From contig CALBZA010000007.1 of the NCBI GenBank assembly GCA_937890005.1, forward strand, positions 1-64,000: 64,000 bases of DNA, read 5' to 3'. The DNA comes from an uncultured Verrucomicrobia subdivision 3 bacterium (GTDB lineage Bacteria > Verrucomicrobiota > Verrucomicrobiia > Limisphaerales > DASXHY01). Of the stretch, positions 27,301 through 34,444 are shown in pieces; positions within the stretch are counted from its first letter, which is position 1; each line of letters starts with the position of its first letter. The translations under genes were made by a program, and so were the position numbers. The notes beneath the pieces are model-generated. The model had not been told where the DNA came from, ran no database searches, and saw only the letters and a program-made list of their open reading frames with translations.

Positions 27301-28694
27301 ACATCCCGCATCCTGTGGAACAAACGCGCGGTCATGTCGGGAGCGGCGACGCCTTCAGCCCCGGCTGGTTTGAAATCGAAATGCCGAAGGGCAGTTCAAA
27401 AACACTTGTGATCACTGCGGAACGCGAGTTGTTCCTGAATCCCAATCCGCTTCAACTGCGTCCGGCCGCAGGCGACCTGTTTGAAGAACAGCTGAACTGC
27501 GCCGCGCGGCAGTTTGTGGTCCGGCGGGATTCCGGGAAAACGGTGATCGCAGGTTACCCGTGGTTTCTGGATTGGGGCCGCGACACGTTTATTGCCGCGC
27601 GCGGATTGATCGCCGCGGGAATGATCGAAGAGGTGCGTCAGATTGTGTTGACGTTTGCGAAGTTTGAGCGGGACGGCACGCTGCCGAATACGATCCATGG
27701 CGGCGACGCTTCGAACCGCGACACGTCCGACGCGCCGCTCTGGTTTGGCATTGTCTGCGAGGAACTGGCCGCCGCGATTGGCGATGCATCCAGCCTCTTC
27801 GATGCGCAGGTCGATGATTCGGGAAGACGCATTCGGGACGTGCTGATCAGCATTGCGGAAAACTACGTTCGGGGAACGCCCAACGGCATTCGGATGGATT
27901 CGGATTCGGCGTTGATATGGAGTCCGAGCCATTTCACCTGGATGGACACAAATTACCCGGCCGGCACGCCGCGCGAAGGTTATCCGGTGGAAATCCAGGC
28001 GCTGTGGATCCGGTTGTTGCAGCTGGTGGCGTTGCAAAGCGATGAACAAAACGCAGCGCGCTGGAACGATCTCGCAGAACGGGCTCTCGCGTCCGTTGAG
28101 GAACTGTTCTGGCTCGAAGAGCGTGGTTGGTATGCGGATGTTTTGATCGGATCTCCGGGCACCCCGGCACGGAATGCGACGGCGAGCGATGTACTGCGTA
28201 ACAATTGTCTTTTCCTTGTATCGCTGGGGCTGATCACAGGCGAGCGCGCCCGCCGATGTGTGGAGGCGGCTCAGCGTTATCTTCTCATTCCGGGAGCATT
28301 GCGTTCACTTGCGCCGCTTCCAGTTGCTGTCCCGTTACCGGTTCATGGCAATCACGGCGGATTGTTGAACGATCCATTGCGGCCGTATTGGGGACGATAC
28401 GAAGGCGACGAAGACACGCGCCGCAAACCGGCTTATCACAATGGAACTGGCTGGACGTGGACGTTCCCAACATTCTGCGAAGCGCTCGTGCTGGCGTGGG
28501 AGAAATCGCCGGAATCCATTGCAGCGGCCCGGGCTTATCTTGGCAGCGTGGACCGGCTCATGAACGAAGGTTGCATTGGCCAGATCCCGGAAAACGTGGA
28601 TGGCGACGCGCCGCATGTTCAGCGCGGTTGCGACGCGCAGGCGTGGGGAGTGACGGAAGTGCTGCGGGTGTGGAGAAGGCTTAGGGATCTATGA
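24360..28694 (+). CDS. Bifunctional glycogen debranching enzyme-like fusion (GH13 + GH133)
   Basis: A 1444-residue cytoplasmic protein. The N-terminal half is a GH13-type glucanotransferase/amylase: FIDIVINHTGW, GVDGFRCDAGYK with nucleophile D332, acid/base E361 in FLLEGLGG and D420 in SETHDNNRLA. The C-terminal third is a GH133 amylo-alpha-1,6-glucosidase: PWFLDWGRDTFIA near 1065-1077, DSALIWSPSHFTWMDTNYPAG and YPVEIQALW near 1180-1220, and GWTWTFPTFCEALV near the end. A beta-rich bridge joins them. This order matches eukaryotic debranching enzyme (AGL), which also combines a GH13 transferase with a GH133 glucosidase. All three GH13 catalytic residues are present. The start follows GAGG. It ends at a large hairpin. 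Confidence 0.85.
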   Translation: MGQLIPAMTPAPGERLLRFVGDRIRFTLRFPEAGGVEKGWQARLRTNLGRAALLRREIIDAHTRSLPVAGASWRDLPMKRDGDEWWLELPLNEVGFFGAKAYLIDPQGWQYWPEGADVGISVHPDAYRTANTIYCAFPRLFGNTRQFISARNETLEAQIQKIEEHGFTIIPPSGKLRDLIEFLPHIIDTLGCRILHLLPVNPTPTTFARFGRFGSPYAALDLTAIDPALVVFDKKTTGVDQFRELTYATHVRGGRVFIDIVINHTGWGSSLQETHPEWFLRQPDGTFVSPGAWGVTWEDLVELKHNNVALWDKLAEMFLIWCRRGVDGFRCDAGYKVPLPAWQYIIARVQQDFPDTIFLLEGLGGSWEATESLLTSGGMQWAYSELFQNYTGRDVAWYLDYSLRQSERVGLYVHYSETHDNNRLAAQRWGEAPPAEPKPDRVWSLLRNRLCALTSVSGGFGFTCGVEWLATEKIRVHGSTGLAWGSPENIVSELSQLNRLLLNHPCFFDGAKLTRLSGNDSAIFALLRESAEGLDRVLVLVNTDAEREQTIRLDASRLPLNLCAVDLLGQTMPPIRNHVHELEFVLPAGAAYCLSHALVPIGLVGDDYRLTRARAAWAVQALGQSLATSEIGPFDWRLLGDLVNESPSRFLASIAHLNPDETERDLVGALRLASRPGRYPNVIQWRMEDRSRITLVPPGHWLLIEDAVPFRGSLRGPAGTRHVQSIAAAGMHVACFAADDSAGDAVLTLERYTESDRTVEATIRFLAAEPVLQNGEFIPPPDARVLLTNGRGGMARLCVDLGRVTSKYDCVLGANLHPSLPVDRHVFVKRIRVWVNADGFISPLNHQQLAAFRPGPPAVWSFVANAGDGRTVEIELSASMVDGENTTVFRFSRPSAARAHGKQLPAEADVRLTVRVDIEDRNFHSQTHRNGGADHHFNSNTRTLDDSEFHAGFVFAPAVDRQLRVYSEGARYHPQPEWSENIPHPVEQTRGHVGSGDAFSPGWFEIEMPKGSSKTLVITAERELFLNPNPLQLRPAAGDLFEEQLNCAARQFVVRRDSGKTVIAGYPWFLDWGRDTFIAARGLIAAGMIEEVRQIVLTFAKFERDGTLPNTIHGGDASNRDTSDAPLWFGIVCEELAAAIGDASSLFDAQVDDSGRRIRDVLISIAENYVRGTPNGIRMDSDSALIWSPSHFTWMDTNYPAGTPREGYPVEIQALWIRLLQLVALQSDEQNAARWNDLAERALASVEELFWLEERGWYADVLIGSPGTPARNATASDVLRNNCLFLVSLGLITGERARRCVEAAQRYLLIPGALRSLAPLPVAVPLPVHGNHGGLLNDPLRPYWGRYEGDEDTRRKPAYHNGTGWTWTFPTFCEALVLAWEKSPESIAAARAYLGSVDRLMNEGCIGQIPENVDGDAPHVQRGCDAQAWGVTEVLRVWRRLRDL

Positions 28695-28779
28695 TTTACG
28701 ATTTATGATTGATGGCTTTTCAGGATTTGAGCGCTGCGCGGATTCTCAAATCATCAATCGTAAATCATAAATCATAAAT
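28687..28779. repeat. Heptamer-built inverted repeat between convergent genes
   Basis: Left arm 28687-28714 is four 7-bp words (atctatg, atttacg, atttatg, attgatg). Right arm 28752-28779 is its reverse complement with three mismatches in 28. The loop is about 37 bp. It overlaps the last codons of the debranching gene and stands before the stop of the convergent gene at 28784, where it could act as a bidirectional terminator. Confidence 0.75.
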
Positions 28780-28783
28780 AACC

Positions 28784-29188
28784 TCACGGTTGGCTCGTGA
28801 TCTTCGACCACTCGATGTCCTGCGCTGCGGCGTAAATTGCGAACGCTTTTTCGTTCTGGATCAGCACGGCACGGACGACGCTCGAATCATCGGCCCGGCC
28901 GAGGTTGAGGACGGCGTCGGGAATGATTCCCACTTTCTTGTGCGCGTAAATCAGTGCGAAGGCGGCCTGAGCAATCGCGAGATAAGGAAGTTCCTTGTAG
29001 GCGCCTTCGGCGGAATCTTCGATCGCGTTGGCCAGGAAATCGAGCTGGGCGCCGAGATGTGGAAAAAGCGGTTCGTAAATCTGGGTGAATTCCAGCTTCC
29101 ATTGCGGCAGCGCGCGGACAAGTTTTTCCACAACCGCCGGTGTGATCGTAGCGGCACCGCGATTCACGAACTCTGCGATTTCAGCCAT
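28784..29188 (-). CDS. DUF1232/YkvA-like small protein (tentative)
   Basis: 134 residues, largely helical. The C-terminal half, FALIYAHKKVGIIPDAVLNLGRADDSSVVRAVL, resembles the YkvA (DUF1232) pattern in which a hydrophobic helix is followed by IPD, a Gly and a DD pair. The N-terminal half (PQWKLEFTQIYEPLF) is unfamiliar. DUF1232 proteins are small, possibly membrane-associated, of unknown function. No signal peptide. It stands alone between the debranching gene (convergent) and a divergent beta-helix gene. Confidence 0.6.
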   Translation of the reverse strand: MAEIAEFVNRGAATITPAVVEKLVRALPQWKLEFTQIYEPLFPHLGAQLDFLANAIEDSAEGAYKELPYLAIAQAAFALIYAHKKVGIIPDAVLNLGRADDSSVVRAVLIQNEKAFAIYAAAQDIEWSKITSQP

Positions 29189-29349
29189 GCGCGAACTCTA
29201 TCGCGCAACGACTTTGCAAGGCAAGGTTCTTTGGCTGGTGAATGCGCCCCATTGGCTGCGGGTGATTCCACGAGTTGAATGATGCTTTCATCGAAACCAT
29301 TTTTCGCTGACGCTCGTCTCCTGCTGCGGCATTACGCCGCTAGAGATTC

Positions 29350-30819
29350 ATGAATCGATCGTTCGCTCCATTCGTCGCCGTTTTCTTTTCCGGACTGTTG
29401 CTGTCCGATTCCAGTTTCGCAGCCACGTATCATGTCGATGCCGCTGGCGGGGACGACTCCAATTCAGGAACCAATGGTGCCGCGGCGTGGAAAAGTCTGG
29501 CGCGCGTGAATGAAACCATTTTTCAGCCCGGCGACCGCATTCTGTTCAAGGCGGGCACGAGCTACAAAGGCCGGCTCGCGCCCAAGGGTTCGGGCAATTC
29601 ATCGAATCTGATTTCGATCGGTGTTTACGGCGAAGGTGCGCGTCCGCGAATCGATGGCGAAGGCAAGGTGCTCGACACGTTGCTGTTGAGAAATGTTGAG
29701 TTCTGGGAAGTGGAAGGATTGGAGATCACGAATCAAGACAAGGAACGGCAGCCGTGGCGAACGGGCGTGCGGATTGTTTCGGATGGATTCGGCAAGATGC
29801 GAGGCATCACAATCAGAAATCTTTACGTGCACGATGTGAACGGCGATCTCCGCAAGGAACAGGAAGGCTGCGGAATCTATTTTGAAAGCCGCGGCGGGAA
29901 TCAGTCGCACTTCGACGGCCTGATCATCGAGAACTGTCATGTCGTGCGCACGGATCGCAACGGCATCTGCCAGCGAACCGCCGGCCGCGCACGCAGCGTA
30001 GGGGTGGTGATTCGCCGGAACCTGCTGGAAGACATTGGTGGCGACGGCATCAAGATTTGGGGCAGCAACGGCGCGCTCGTGGAGCACAACGTGATTCGCG
30101 GCGGACGCATGCGATGCGAAGACTACGCCGCGGGCATCTGGCCTTTTTCGAGCGATGACACGCTGATCCAGTTCAACGAAGTTTCCGGATACAAGGGAAC
30201 CAGGGACGGCCAGGGATTTGATTCGGATTATCAGTGCCGCCGGTCGGTGTTCCAATACAACTACAGTCATGACAACGAAGGTGGTTTCTTTCTGATTTGC
30301 GGCCCCGGCAATTCTTATAACGAAGGCACAATCATTCGGTACAACGTCAGCCAGAACGACGGCATCAATTCAGCGCGCGTGTTTCATTTCGGCGGTGGTT
30401 CCAGCAATACGCTGATCTACAACAACACGATTTACATTGGATCGAATCAGGATTTGCCGCTGGTGCTCTGCACGGAATGGGATCGTGGCAATCCGAAAGA
30501 CGTTCGCTTTTTCAACAACATCTTCTATGTCGATGGACGCGTGACCTACGACCTCGGCAAAAGCAGTGGAATGATTTTCGAAAACAATGTGTTCTGCGGA
30601 ACACACGTCGCGCCGCCGCTGGATCGGTTGGCGATCACGAACTGTCCTCCGCTGATGAAGCCCGGCGGCGCAGGGAAGGGGATGAGTTCGCTGCAGGCGT
30701 ATCGCTTCAAAGAGGGAACCGATCTGCGCGGGCGAACGGTCGAGAACAACGGCGGACGCGACATCTTCGGAAATCCGGTTCCGGCCGCCAGCCCGCCGCG
30801 AGTAGGTGCAATTGAATAG
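29350..30819 (+). CDS. Secreted right-handed beta-helix protein
   Basis: 489 residues with a signal peptide (FAPFVAVFFSGLLLSDSSFA, cut near FAA). The mature part opens with YHVDAAGGDDSNSGTNGAAAWKSL, the usual start of secreted parallel beta-helix enzymes, then short repeated coils rich in N and G (VEFWEVEGLEITN, ITIRNLYVHDVNGD, VVIRRNLLEDIGGDGIKIWGSNGALVEHN, NNTIYIGSN). This fold is used by polysaccharide lyases and some glycosidases (PL6, PL9, GH28 and others); I cannot assign a family. The YNYSHDNEGGFFLICG segment may hold acidic active-site residues. It is monocistronic and followed by the convergent ispD. It may belong to the pectin-degrading set further along. Confidence 0.78.
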   Translation: MNRSFAPFVAVFFSGLLLSDSSFAATYHVDAAGGDDSNSGTNGAAAWKSLARVNETIFQPGDRILFKAGTSYKGRLAPKGSGNSSNLISIGVYGEGARPRIDGEGKVLDTLLLRNVEFWEVEGLEITNQDKERQPWRTGVRIVSDGFGKMRGITIRNLYVHDVNGDLRKEQEGCGIYFESRGGNQSHFDGLIIENCHVVRTDRNGICQRTAGRARSVGVVIRRNLLEDIGGDGIKIWGSNGALVEHNVIRGGRMRCEDYAAGIWPFSSDDTLIQFNEVSGYKGTRDGQGFDSDYQCRRSVFQYNYSHDNEGGFFLICGPGNSYNEGTIIRYNVSQNDGINSARVFHFGGGSSNTLIYNNTIYIGSNQDLPLVLCTEWDRGNPKDVRFFNNIFYVDGRVTYDLGKSSGMIFENNVFCGTHVAPPLDRLAITNCPPLMKPGGAGKGMSSLQAYRFKEGTDLRGRTVENNGGRDIFGNPVPAASPPRVGAIE

Positions 30820-30852
30820 CGTTGCCGAATTTGCTTCAGCGCCTGGCGATTG

Positions 30853-31539
30853 TTATTCCAAACCTCTTTTCAACAGCAGCTCGACGTAGGGAATGTCTTC
30901 GGGACGCGTGACTTTCGGATTCGGCTGGGCACTGGAAACGAGCTGCACTTTCTGGCCGATCACGTCGCACGCGGCGGTGTCATCGGTGACGTGCAATCCG
31001 CGTTTGCGAACTTCAGCCAGTGCGTTTCGGATGATTTCGACATGAAAGGTCTGCGGCGTCTGGACGGCCCAAAGACGCGAACGGTCCAGTGTGCGCACAA
31101 CCGTTTTTCCGTCGGCGGATTCCTTGATGGTGTCGGTGACCGGTTGGGCGGCCACAGCAGCGCCTGCTTCGCGAGCCGCTTCAACTGTGGCTTCGATCAA
31201 CGCTTCGCTGGTGCAAGGGCGTGCGCCGTCCTGAATGGCGACAATCTCGGAATCCGCTGAGACGGCCTGCAGTCCGTTCCAGACGGAATCCTGTCGTTCA
31301 GCGCCGCCGGGAACGATGCGATAGGTTTTGTTCAACTTGTAAGTCCGGGCCAGTTCTTCGAAGGCCGATTGCATCCCGTCGCGAACCACGAGAATGATTT
31401 CATCGATGCAGCGAGCTTCAACAAAGCGTGCCCAGGTGTGTGCGATCACCGGTCGTCCGGCGATCTCGAGAAAAATTTTGTCCACGTTCGGCCCCATCCG
31501 GGTGCCTTTGCCTGCTGCGACGATGATGGCGGAAACCAT
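30853..31539 (-). CDS. ispD: 2-C-methyl-D-erythritol 4-phosphate cytidylyltransferase
   Basis: Third step of the MEP isoprenoid pathway: couples CTP to MEP. 228 residues, typical length. The CTP-binding loop AAGKGTRMG at residues 8-16 is clear, followed by the conserved Lys of KIFLEIAGRPVIAHT, the VPGGAERQDSVWNGL segment and IQDGARPCTS. The C-terminal TPQTFHVEIIRNAL and TDDTAACD motifs are also typical. It is the last gene of the apparent yajC-secDF-terC-recJ-ispD run, about 117 bp after recJ. That spacer is mostly a heptamer array, so ispD may also have its own promoter. Confidence 0.95.
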   Translation of the reverse strand: MVSAIIVAAGKGTRMGPNVDKIFLEIAGRPVIAHTWARFVEARCIDEIILVVRDGMQSAFEELARTYKLNKTYRIVPGGAERQDSVWNGLQAVSADSEIVAIQDGARPCTSEALIEATVEAAREAGAAVAAQPVTDTIKESADGKTVVRTLDRSRLWAVQTPQTFHVEIIRNALAEVRKRGLHVTDDTAACDVIGQKVQLVSSAQPNPKVTRPEDIPYVELLLKRGLE

Positions 31540-31546
31540 GTGGGTA

Positions 31547-31637
31547 GTTTGAAGTTCAACGTTTGAAGTTCAAAGTCGAAAGTGGAATGTCGGGGAAGGA
31601 GTGATGAGTGGTGCGTGAGGAGTGAGCGGGACGCGGG
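31547..31637. repeat. Thirteen-unit heptamer array between recJ and ispD
   Basis: From 31547 the sequence can be cut without gaps into 7-bp words: gtttgaa, gttcaac, gtttgaa, gttcaaa, gtcgaaa, gtggaat, gtcgggg, aaggagt, gatgagt, ggtgcgt, gaggagt, gagcggg, acgcggg. The first six share gt--aa-; later units drift to -gagt. It ends just upstream of the recJ stop and begins 8 bp before the ispD start. Confidence 0.7.
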
Positions 31638-31656
31638 GTGTGTGAATGGTTTTCGA

Positions 31657-33381
31657 TCAAACCGATGGCTGCCAGTCGAGGACTTTCAGCTGAACGGTGG
31701 TGTTGCCGTTGAAGGAATTGAGCTGCGGGGCGAAGGCGAGGTCGAATGTGCCGACTGGCAGTGAGCCATTGCCGGCGCCCCACCAGACGGCTTCGTGCGA
31801 AACGATTCCGTTCGTGACCCACATTTTCACGTGCTGTTTTTCGGAGCCGATGCGTTGCAGCGGGCGTTTGTGTGAAAGGCCTCGGGCGCAGAATTGAACG
31901 TTCGGATTTCCCTGGCCGGTTGGGCGAAGACGTTCCAGCTCCTGAACGCTTGCGAGATTGATCTCTTCCAGCGCGAGTTCACCGTCCAGTCGAAGCGGCG
32001 GTTGAAGATCCTCCGGCTTCAGACAGCGGCGCGCGCACTCATTCAATTTTTCGCGGAAGGCATCGAGGTTTTCCGAGGCGATGCTGAGTCCGGCGGCCAT
32101 CGCATGTCCACCGTGCCGGACCAGCAGGCTGCTGCACTCGCGCAATGCGGCGGCGAGATCGAATCCGGCAATGCTGCGTCCTGATCCGCGCCAGTGCCCG
32201 GCGTCACCGCCGACAATGATGGTTGGCCGGTAGAATTCGTGCAGAACACGCGATGCGACAATTCCAACCACGCCGATGTGCCAGAGGAGCTGGCCTTCCA
32301 CGATGACGAAATCTTTTGCTGGATCGAATTTGGCGCGAATGGCACCAATGACCTGATCGACGATGCCGCGTTCGATTTTCTGGCGTTCGCGATTCTGGGA
32401 ATCGAGACGTTGTGCGATCGGTTTCGCTTCCTCCATGGTTGTGGTGAGAAGGAGATGGAGCGATTCCTCAGCAGTTTCCAGACGCCCGGACGCGTTTAAT
32501 CGAGGAGCGAGTTGAAAGCCGACTTCGTAAGTGCCGATGGAGCCGTTGATTCCGGCAACTTCCTTCAGTGCGAGAAGTCCCGGGCGTTCGGTTCGGTTCA
32601 GTCGCTGAAGACCGGCGGCGACAAGGATGCGGTTTTCGCCGCAGAGCGGAACGAGATCGGCAATGGTTCCGAGTGCGACCAGATCGAGCAACGGACGAAG
32701 ATCGAAATCGGCCGCTTCGGCAATTCCCATTTCGCGTCCGCGTTTCACCAGAGCATGCGCCAGTTTGAACGCGAGTCCGGCGGAACAAAGTTCGACAAAC
32801 TGCGGTGCAGTGGGTGATCCGACATTGAGCTGCGGATTCACCAGCGCCACTGCTTCGGGCGGAGGAGTCGAAACCTGGTGATGATCGAGCACGATTGTTT
32901 CGACTCCGCGCTGTTTGAGCCAGGCGATGGTTTCGATGGCGGTCGAACCGCAGTCCACCGCGAGCAGAAGCGGAACGGGATATTGTTTGAGACAATTTTC
33001 GACCGCGTCCTGGCTGAGGCCGTAGCCTTCGTCCATCCGATTGGGCAGGTAATAGTGCGTGATCCAGCCGAGCCGGTTGAACACCTCGTGCAGCAGCGCG
33101 GTGGAAGTGACACCATCGACGTCGTAATCGCCAAAGATCACGATCGGCTCGCGCCGTTCCCGTGCGACGAACAGCCGCGAGACGGCGGCGTCCATGTTGG
33201 GAAGGTGAAAAGGATCGGAGAGGTTTTTGAGGCGAGGCTCGAGAAAACCGGCGATCTTTTCCGACTCGCTCAGTCCGCGATTGATGAGGCATTGCGCGAG
33301 CAGAAAGGAGATGTTCAGGTCCTTCGCGAGCTGTTGGACAAGCAGCGGCTGGGATGGTGCGATGGACCAACGGAATTTCAT
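31657..33381 (-). CDS. recJ: Single-stranded-DNA-specific exonuclease
   Basis: 5'-3' exonuclease of the DHH phosphoesterase superfamily, used in recombination and repair. From ATG 33381 the protein has 574 residues, a typical RecJ length; the frame is open further up to 33531, but that part would overlap terC and reads as Arg/Ser-rich filler. Motif I IFGDYDVDGVTS, the LLAVDCGS aspartate, the DHH motif in IVLDHHQVS, and the DHHA1 signature RHGGHAMAAGLSI are intact. The C-terminal OB-like domain (LQRIGSEKQHVKMWV) follows. It starts 43 bp after terC on the same strand. Confidence 0.95.
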   Translation of the reverse strand: MKFRWSIAPSQPLLVQQLAKDLNISFLLAQCLINRGLSESEKIAGFLEPRLKNLSDPFHLPNMDAAVSRLFVARERREPIVIFGDYDVDGVTSTALLHEVFNRLGWITHYYLPNRMDEGYGLSQDAVENCLKQYPVPLLLAVDCGSTAIETIAWLKQRGVETIVLDHHQVSTPPPEAVALVNPQLNVGSPTAPQFVELCSAGLAFKLAHALVKRGREMGIAEAADFDLRPLLDLVALGTIADLVPLCGENRILVAAGLQRLNRTERPGLLALKEVAGINGSIGTYEVGFQLAPRLNASGRLETAEESLHLLLTTTMEEAKPIAQRLDSQNRERQKIERGIVDQVIGAIRAKFDPAKDFVIVEGQLLWHIGVVGIVASRVLHEFYRPTIIVGGDAGHWRGSGRSIAGFDLAAALRECSSLLVRHGGHAMAAGLSIASENLDAFREKLNECARRCLKPEDLQPPLRLDGELALEEINLASVQELERLRPTGQGNPNVQFCARGLSHKRPLQRIGSEKQHVKMWVTNGIVSHEAVWWGAGNGSLPVGTFDLAFAPQLNSFNGNTTVQLKVLDWQPSV

Positions 33382-33424
33382 CGAGAGGAACGGATACCAC
33401 GAAGCTGCGCCGAGACGAGCTTTT

Positions 33425-34426
33425 TCAACTGCGGTGAAGCTTCGTCTCCTTCGCCCTGGCGGCGAGCCTTTTTTCGCGCTGCGCTGCAACGACCGAAAGG
33501 GCGATGGAAATGAGAATGATGGCGGCGACAACTCCGAGCGAGATGCCGGTCGGAATTTGAACCTGATACCACTGTTTTGGCGGATGATGCGGCGCGAGCA
33601 ACATCTTGATGCCGATGAACACGAGGACGAGTGACAGGCCGTATTTGAGATAACGGAAATAGCCTATCGCGCCGGCGAGGACAAAATAGAGCGAGCGCAG
33701 GCCGAGGATGGCGAAGACATTTGAAGTGAAAACAATGAACGGCTTCGTGGTGACGGCGAAAATGGCGGGGATGGAATCCAGCGCGAAAACGAGGTCGGTC
33801 GTTTCTACCATCATCAGCACAAGGGCGAGCGGCGTGAGCGCCATGCGTCCATTCCAATGCGTTGTGAACTTCTGTCCGTCCAGGGTTGGCGAAACCGGAT
33901 AAAGCCTTCGCGCCAGCTTGAGCACGACGTTCTTTTCCGGTTCCACATCCGTTTCGACAAACATCATCTTGAAACCGCTGTAGATCAGCAATGCCGCAAA
34001 GATATAAAGCACCCAATGCAATGCGGAGATTAGCGCCACACCGGCGCCGATCATGGCGCCGCGCATGACGAGGGCGCCGAGGATTCCCCAGAACAGCACG
34101 CGATGCTGGTATTCGGACGGGATGCGGAAATAGCCAAAGATCAGCGCGATCACGAAGACGTTGTCCATCGAGAGCGAAAGCTCGATGAGATAGCCAGTGA
34201 CGAATTCGATGGTTTCCGTCCGGGTCCAGCTTTCCACCATCGCGGGCGCAATGAAGAGCCCGAACAGGATCGCAGTGGTAAACCAGATTCCGCTCCAAAG
34301 GAGTGCTTCCTTGAAGCGGACGACATGGGCGTGCCGGTGAAACACGCCCAGGTCAAGCGCGAGGAAAACGAGGATGCAGGCAATGAAACCCGCCCAATGC
34401 CAGGGTGAGATTTCCAATGCGTGCAT
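33425..34426 (-). CDS. TerC/Alx-family membrane protein
   Basis: 333 residues, about eight or nine transmembrane helices. It carries the two TerC family motifs ELSLSMDNVFVIALIFGYF (near 83-101) and ETTDLVFALDSIPAIFAVT (near 206-224), each with membrane-embedded acidic residues thought to bind metal. Length and the N-terminal WHWAGFIACILVFLALDLGVFHR match the Alx/TerC group, linked to manganese export and protein-translocation partners in other bacteria (family knowledge). It starts 18 bp after secDF, in the same apparent operon. Specific substrate is not known here. Confidence 0.92.
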   Translation of the reverse strand: MHALEISPWHWAGFIACILVFLALDLGVFHRHAHVVRFKEALLWSGIWFTTAILFGLFIAPAMVESWTRTETIEFVTGYLIELSLSMDNVFVIALIFGYFRIPSEYQHRVLFWGILGALVMRGAMIGAGVALISALHWVLYIFAALLIYSGFKMMFVETDVEPEKNVVLKLARRLYPVSPTLDGQKFTTHWNGRMALTPLALVLMMVETTDLVFALDSIPAIFAVTTKPFIVFTSNVFAILGLRSLYFVLAGAIGYFRYLKYGLSLVLVFIGIKMLLAPHHPPKQWYQVQIPTGISLGVVAAIILISIALSVVAAQREKRLAARAKETKLHRS

Positions 34427-34444
34427 CAGGTGATCGCCGGACGA

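Noticed and set aside
33382..33531. N-terminal extension of RecJ (50 residues)
   Set aside because: It would overlap terC and has low-complexity composition; ATG 33381 gives a normal RecJ start.
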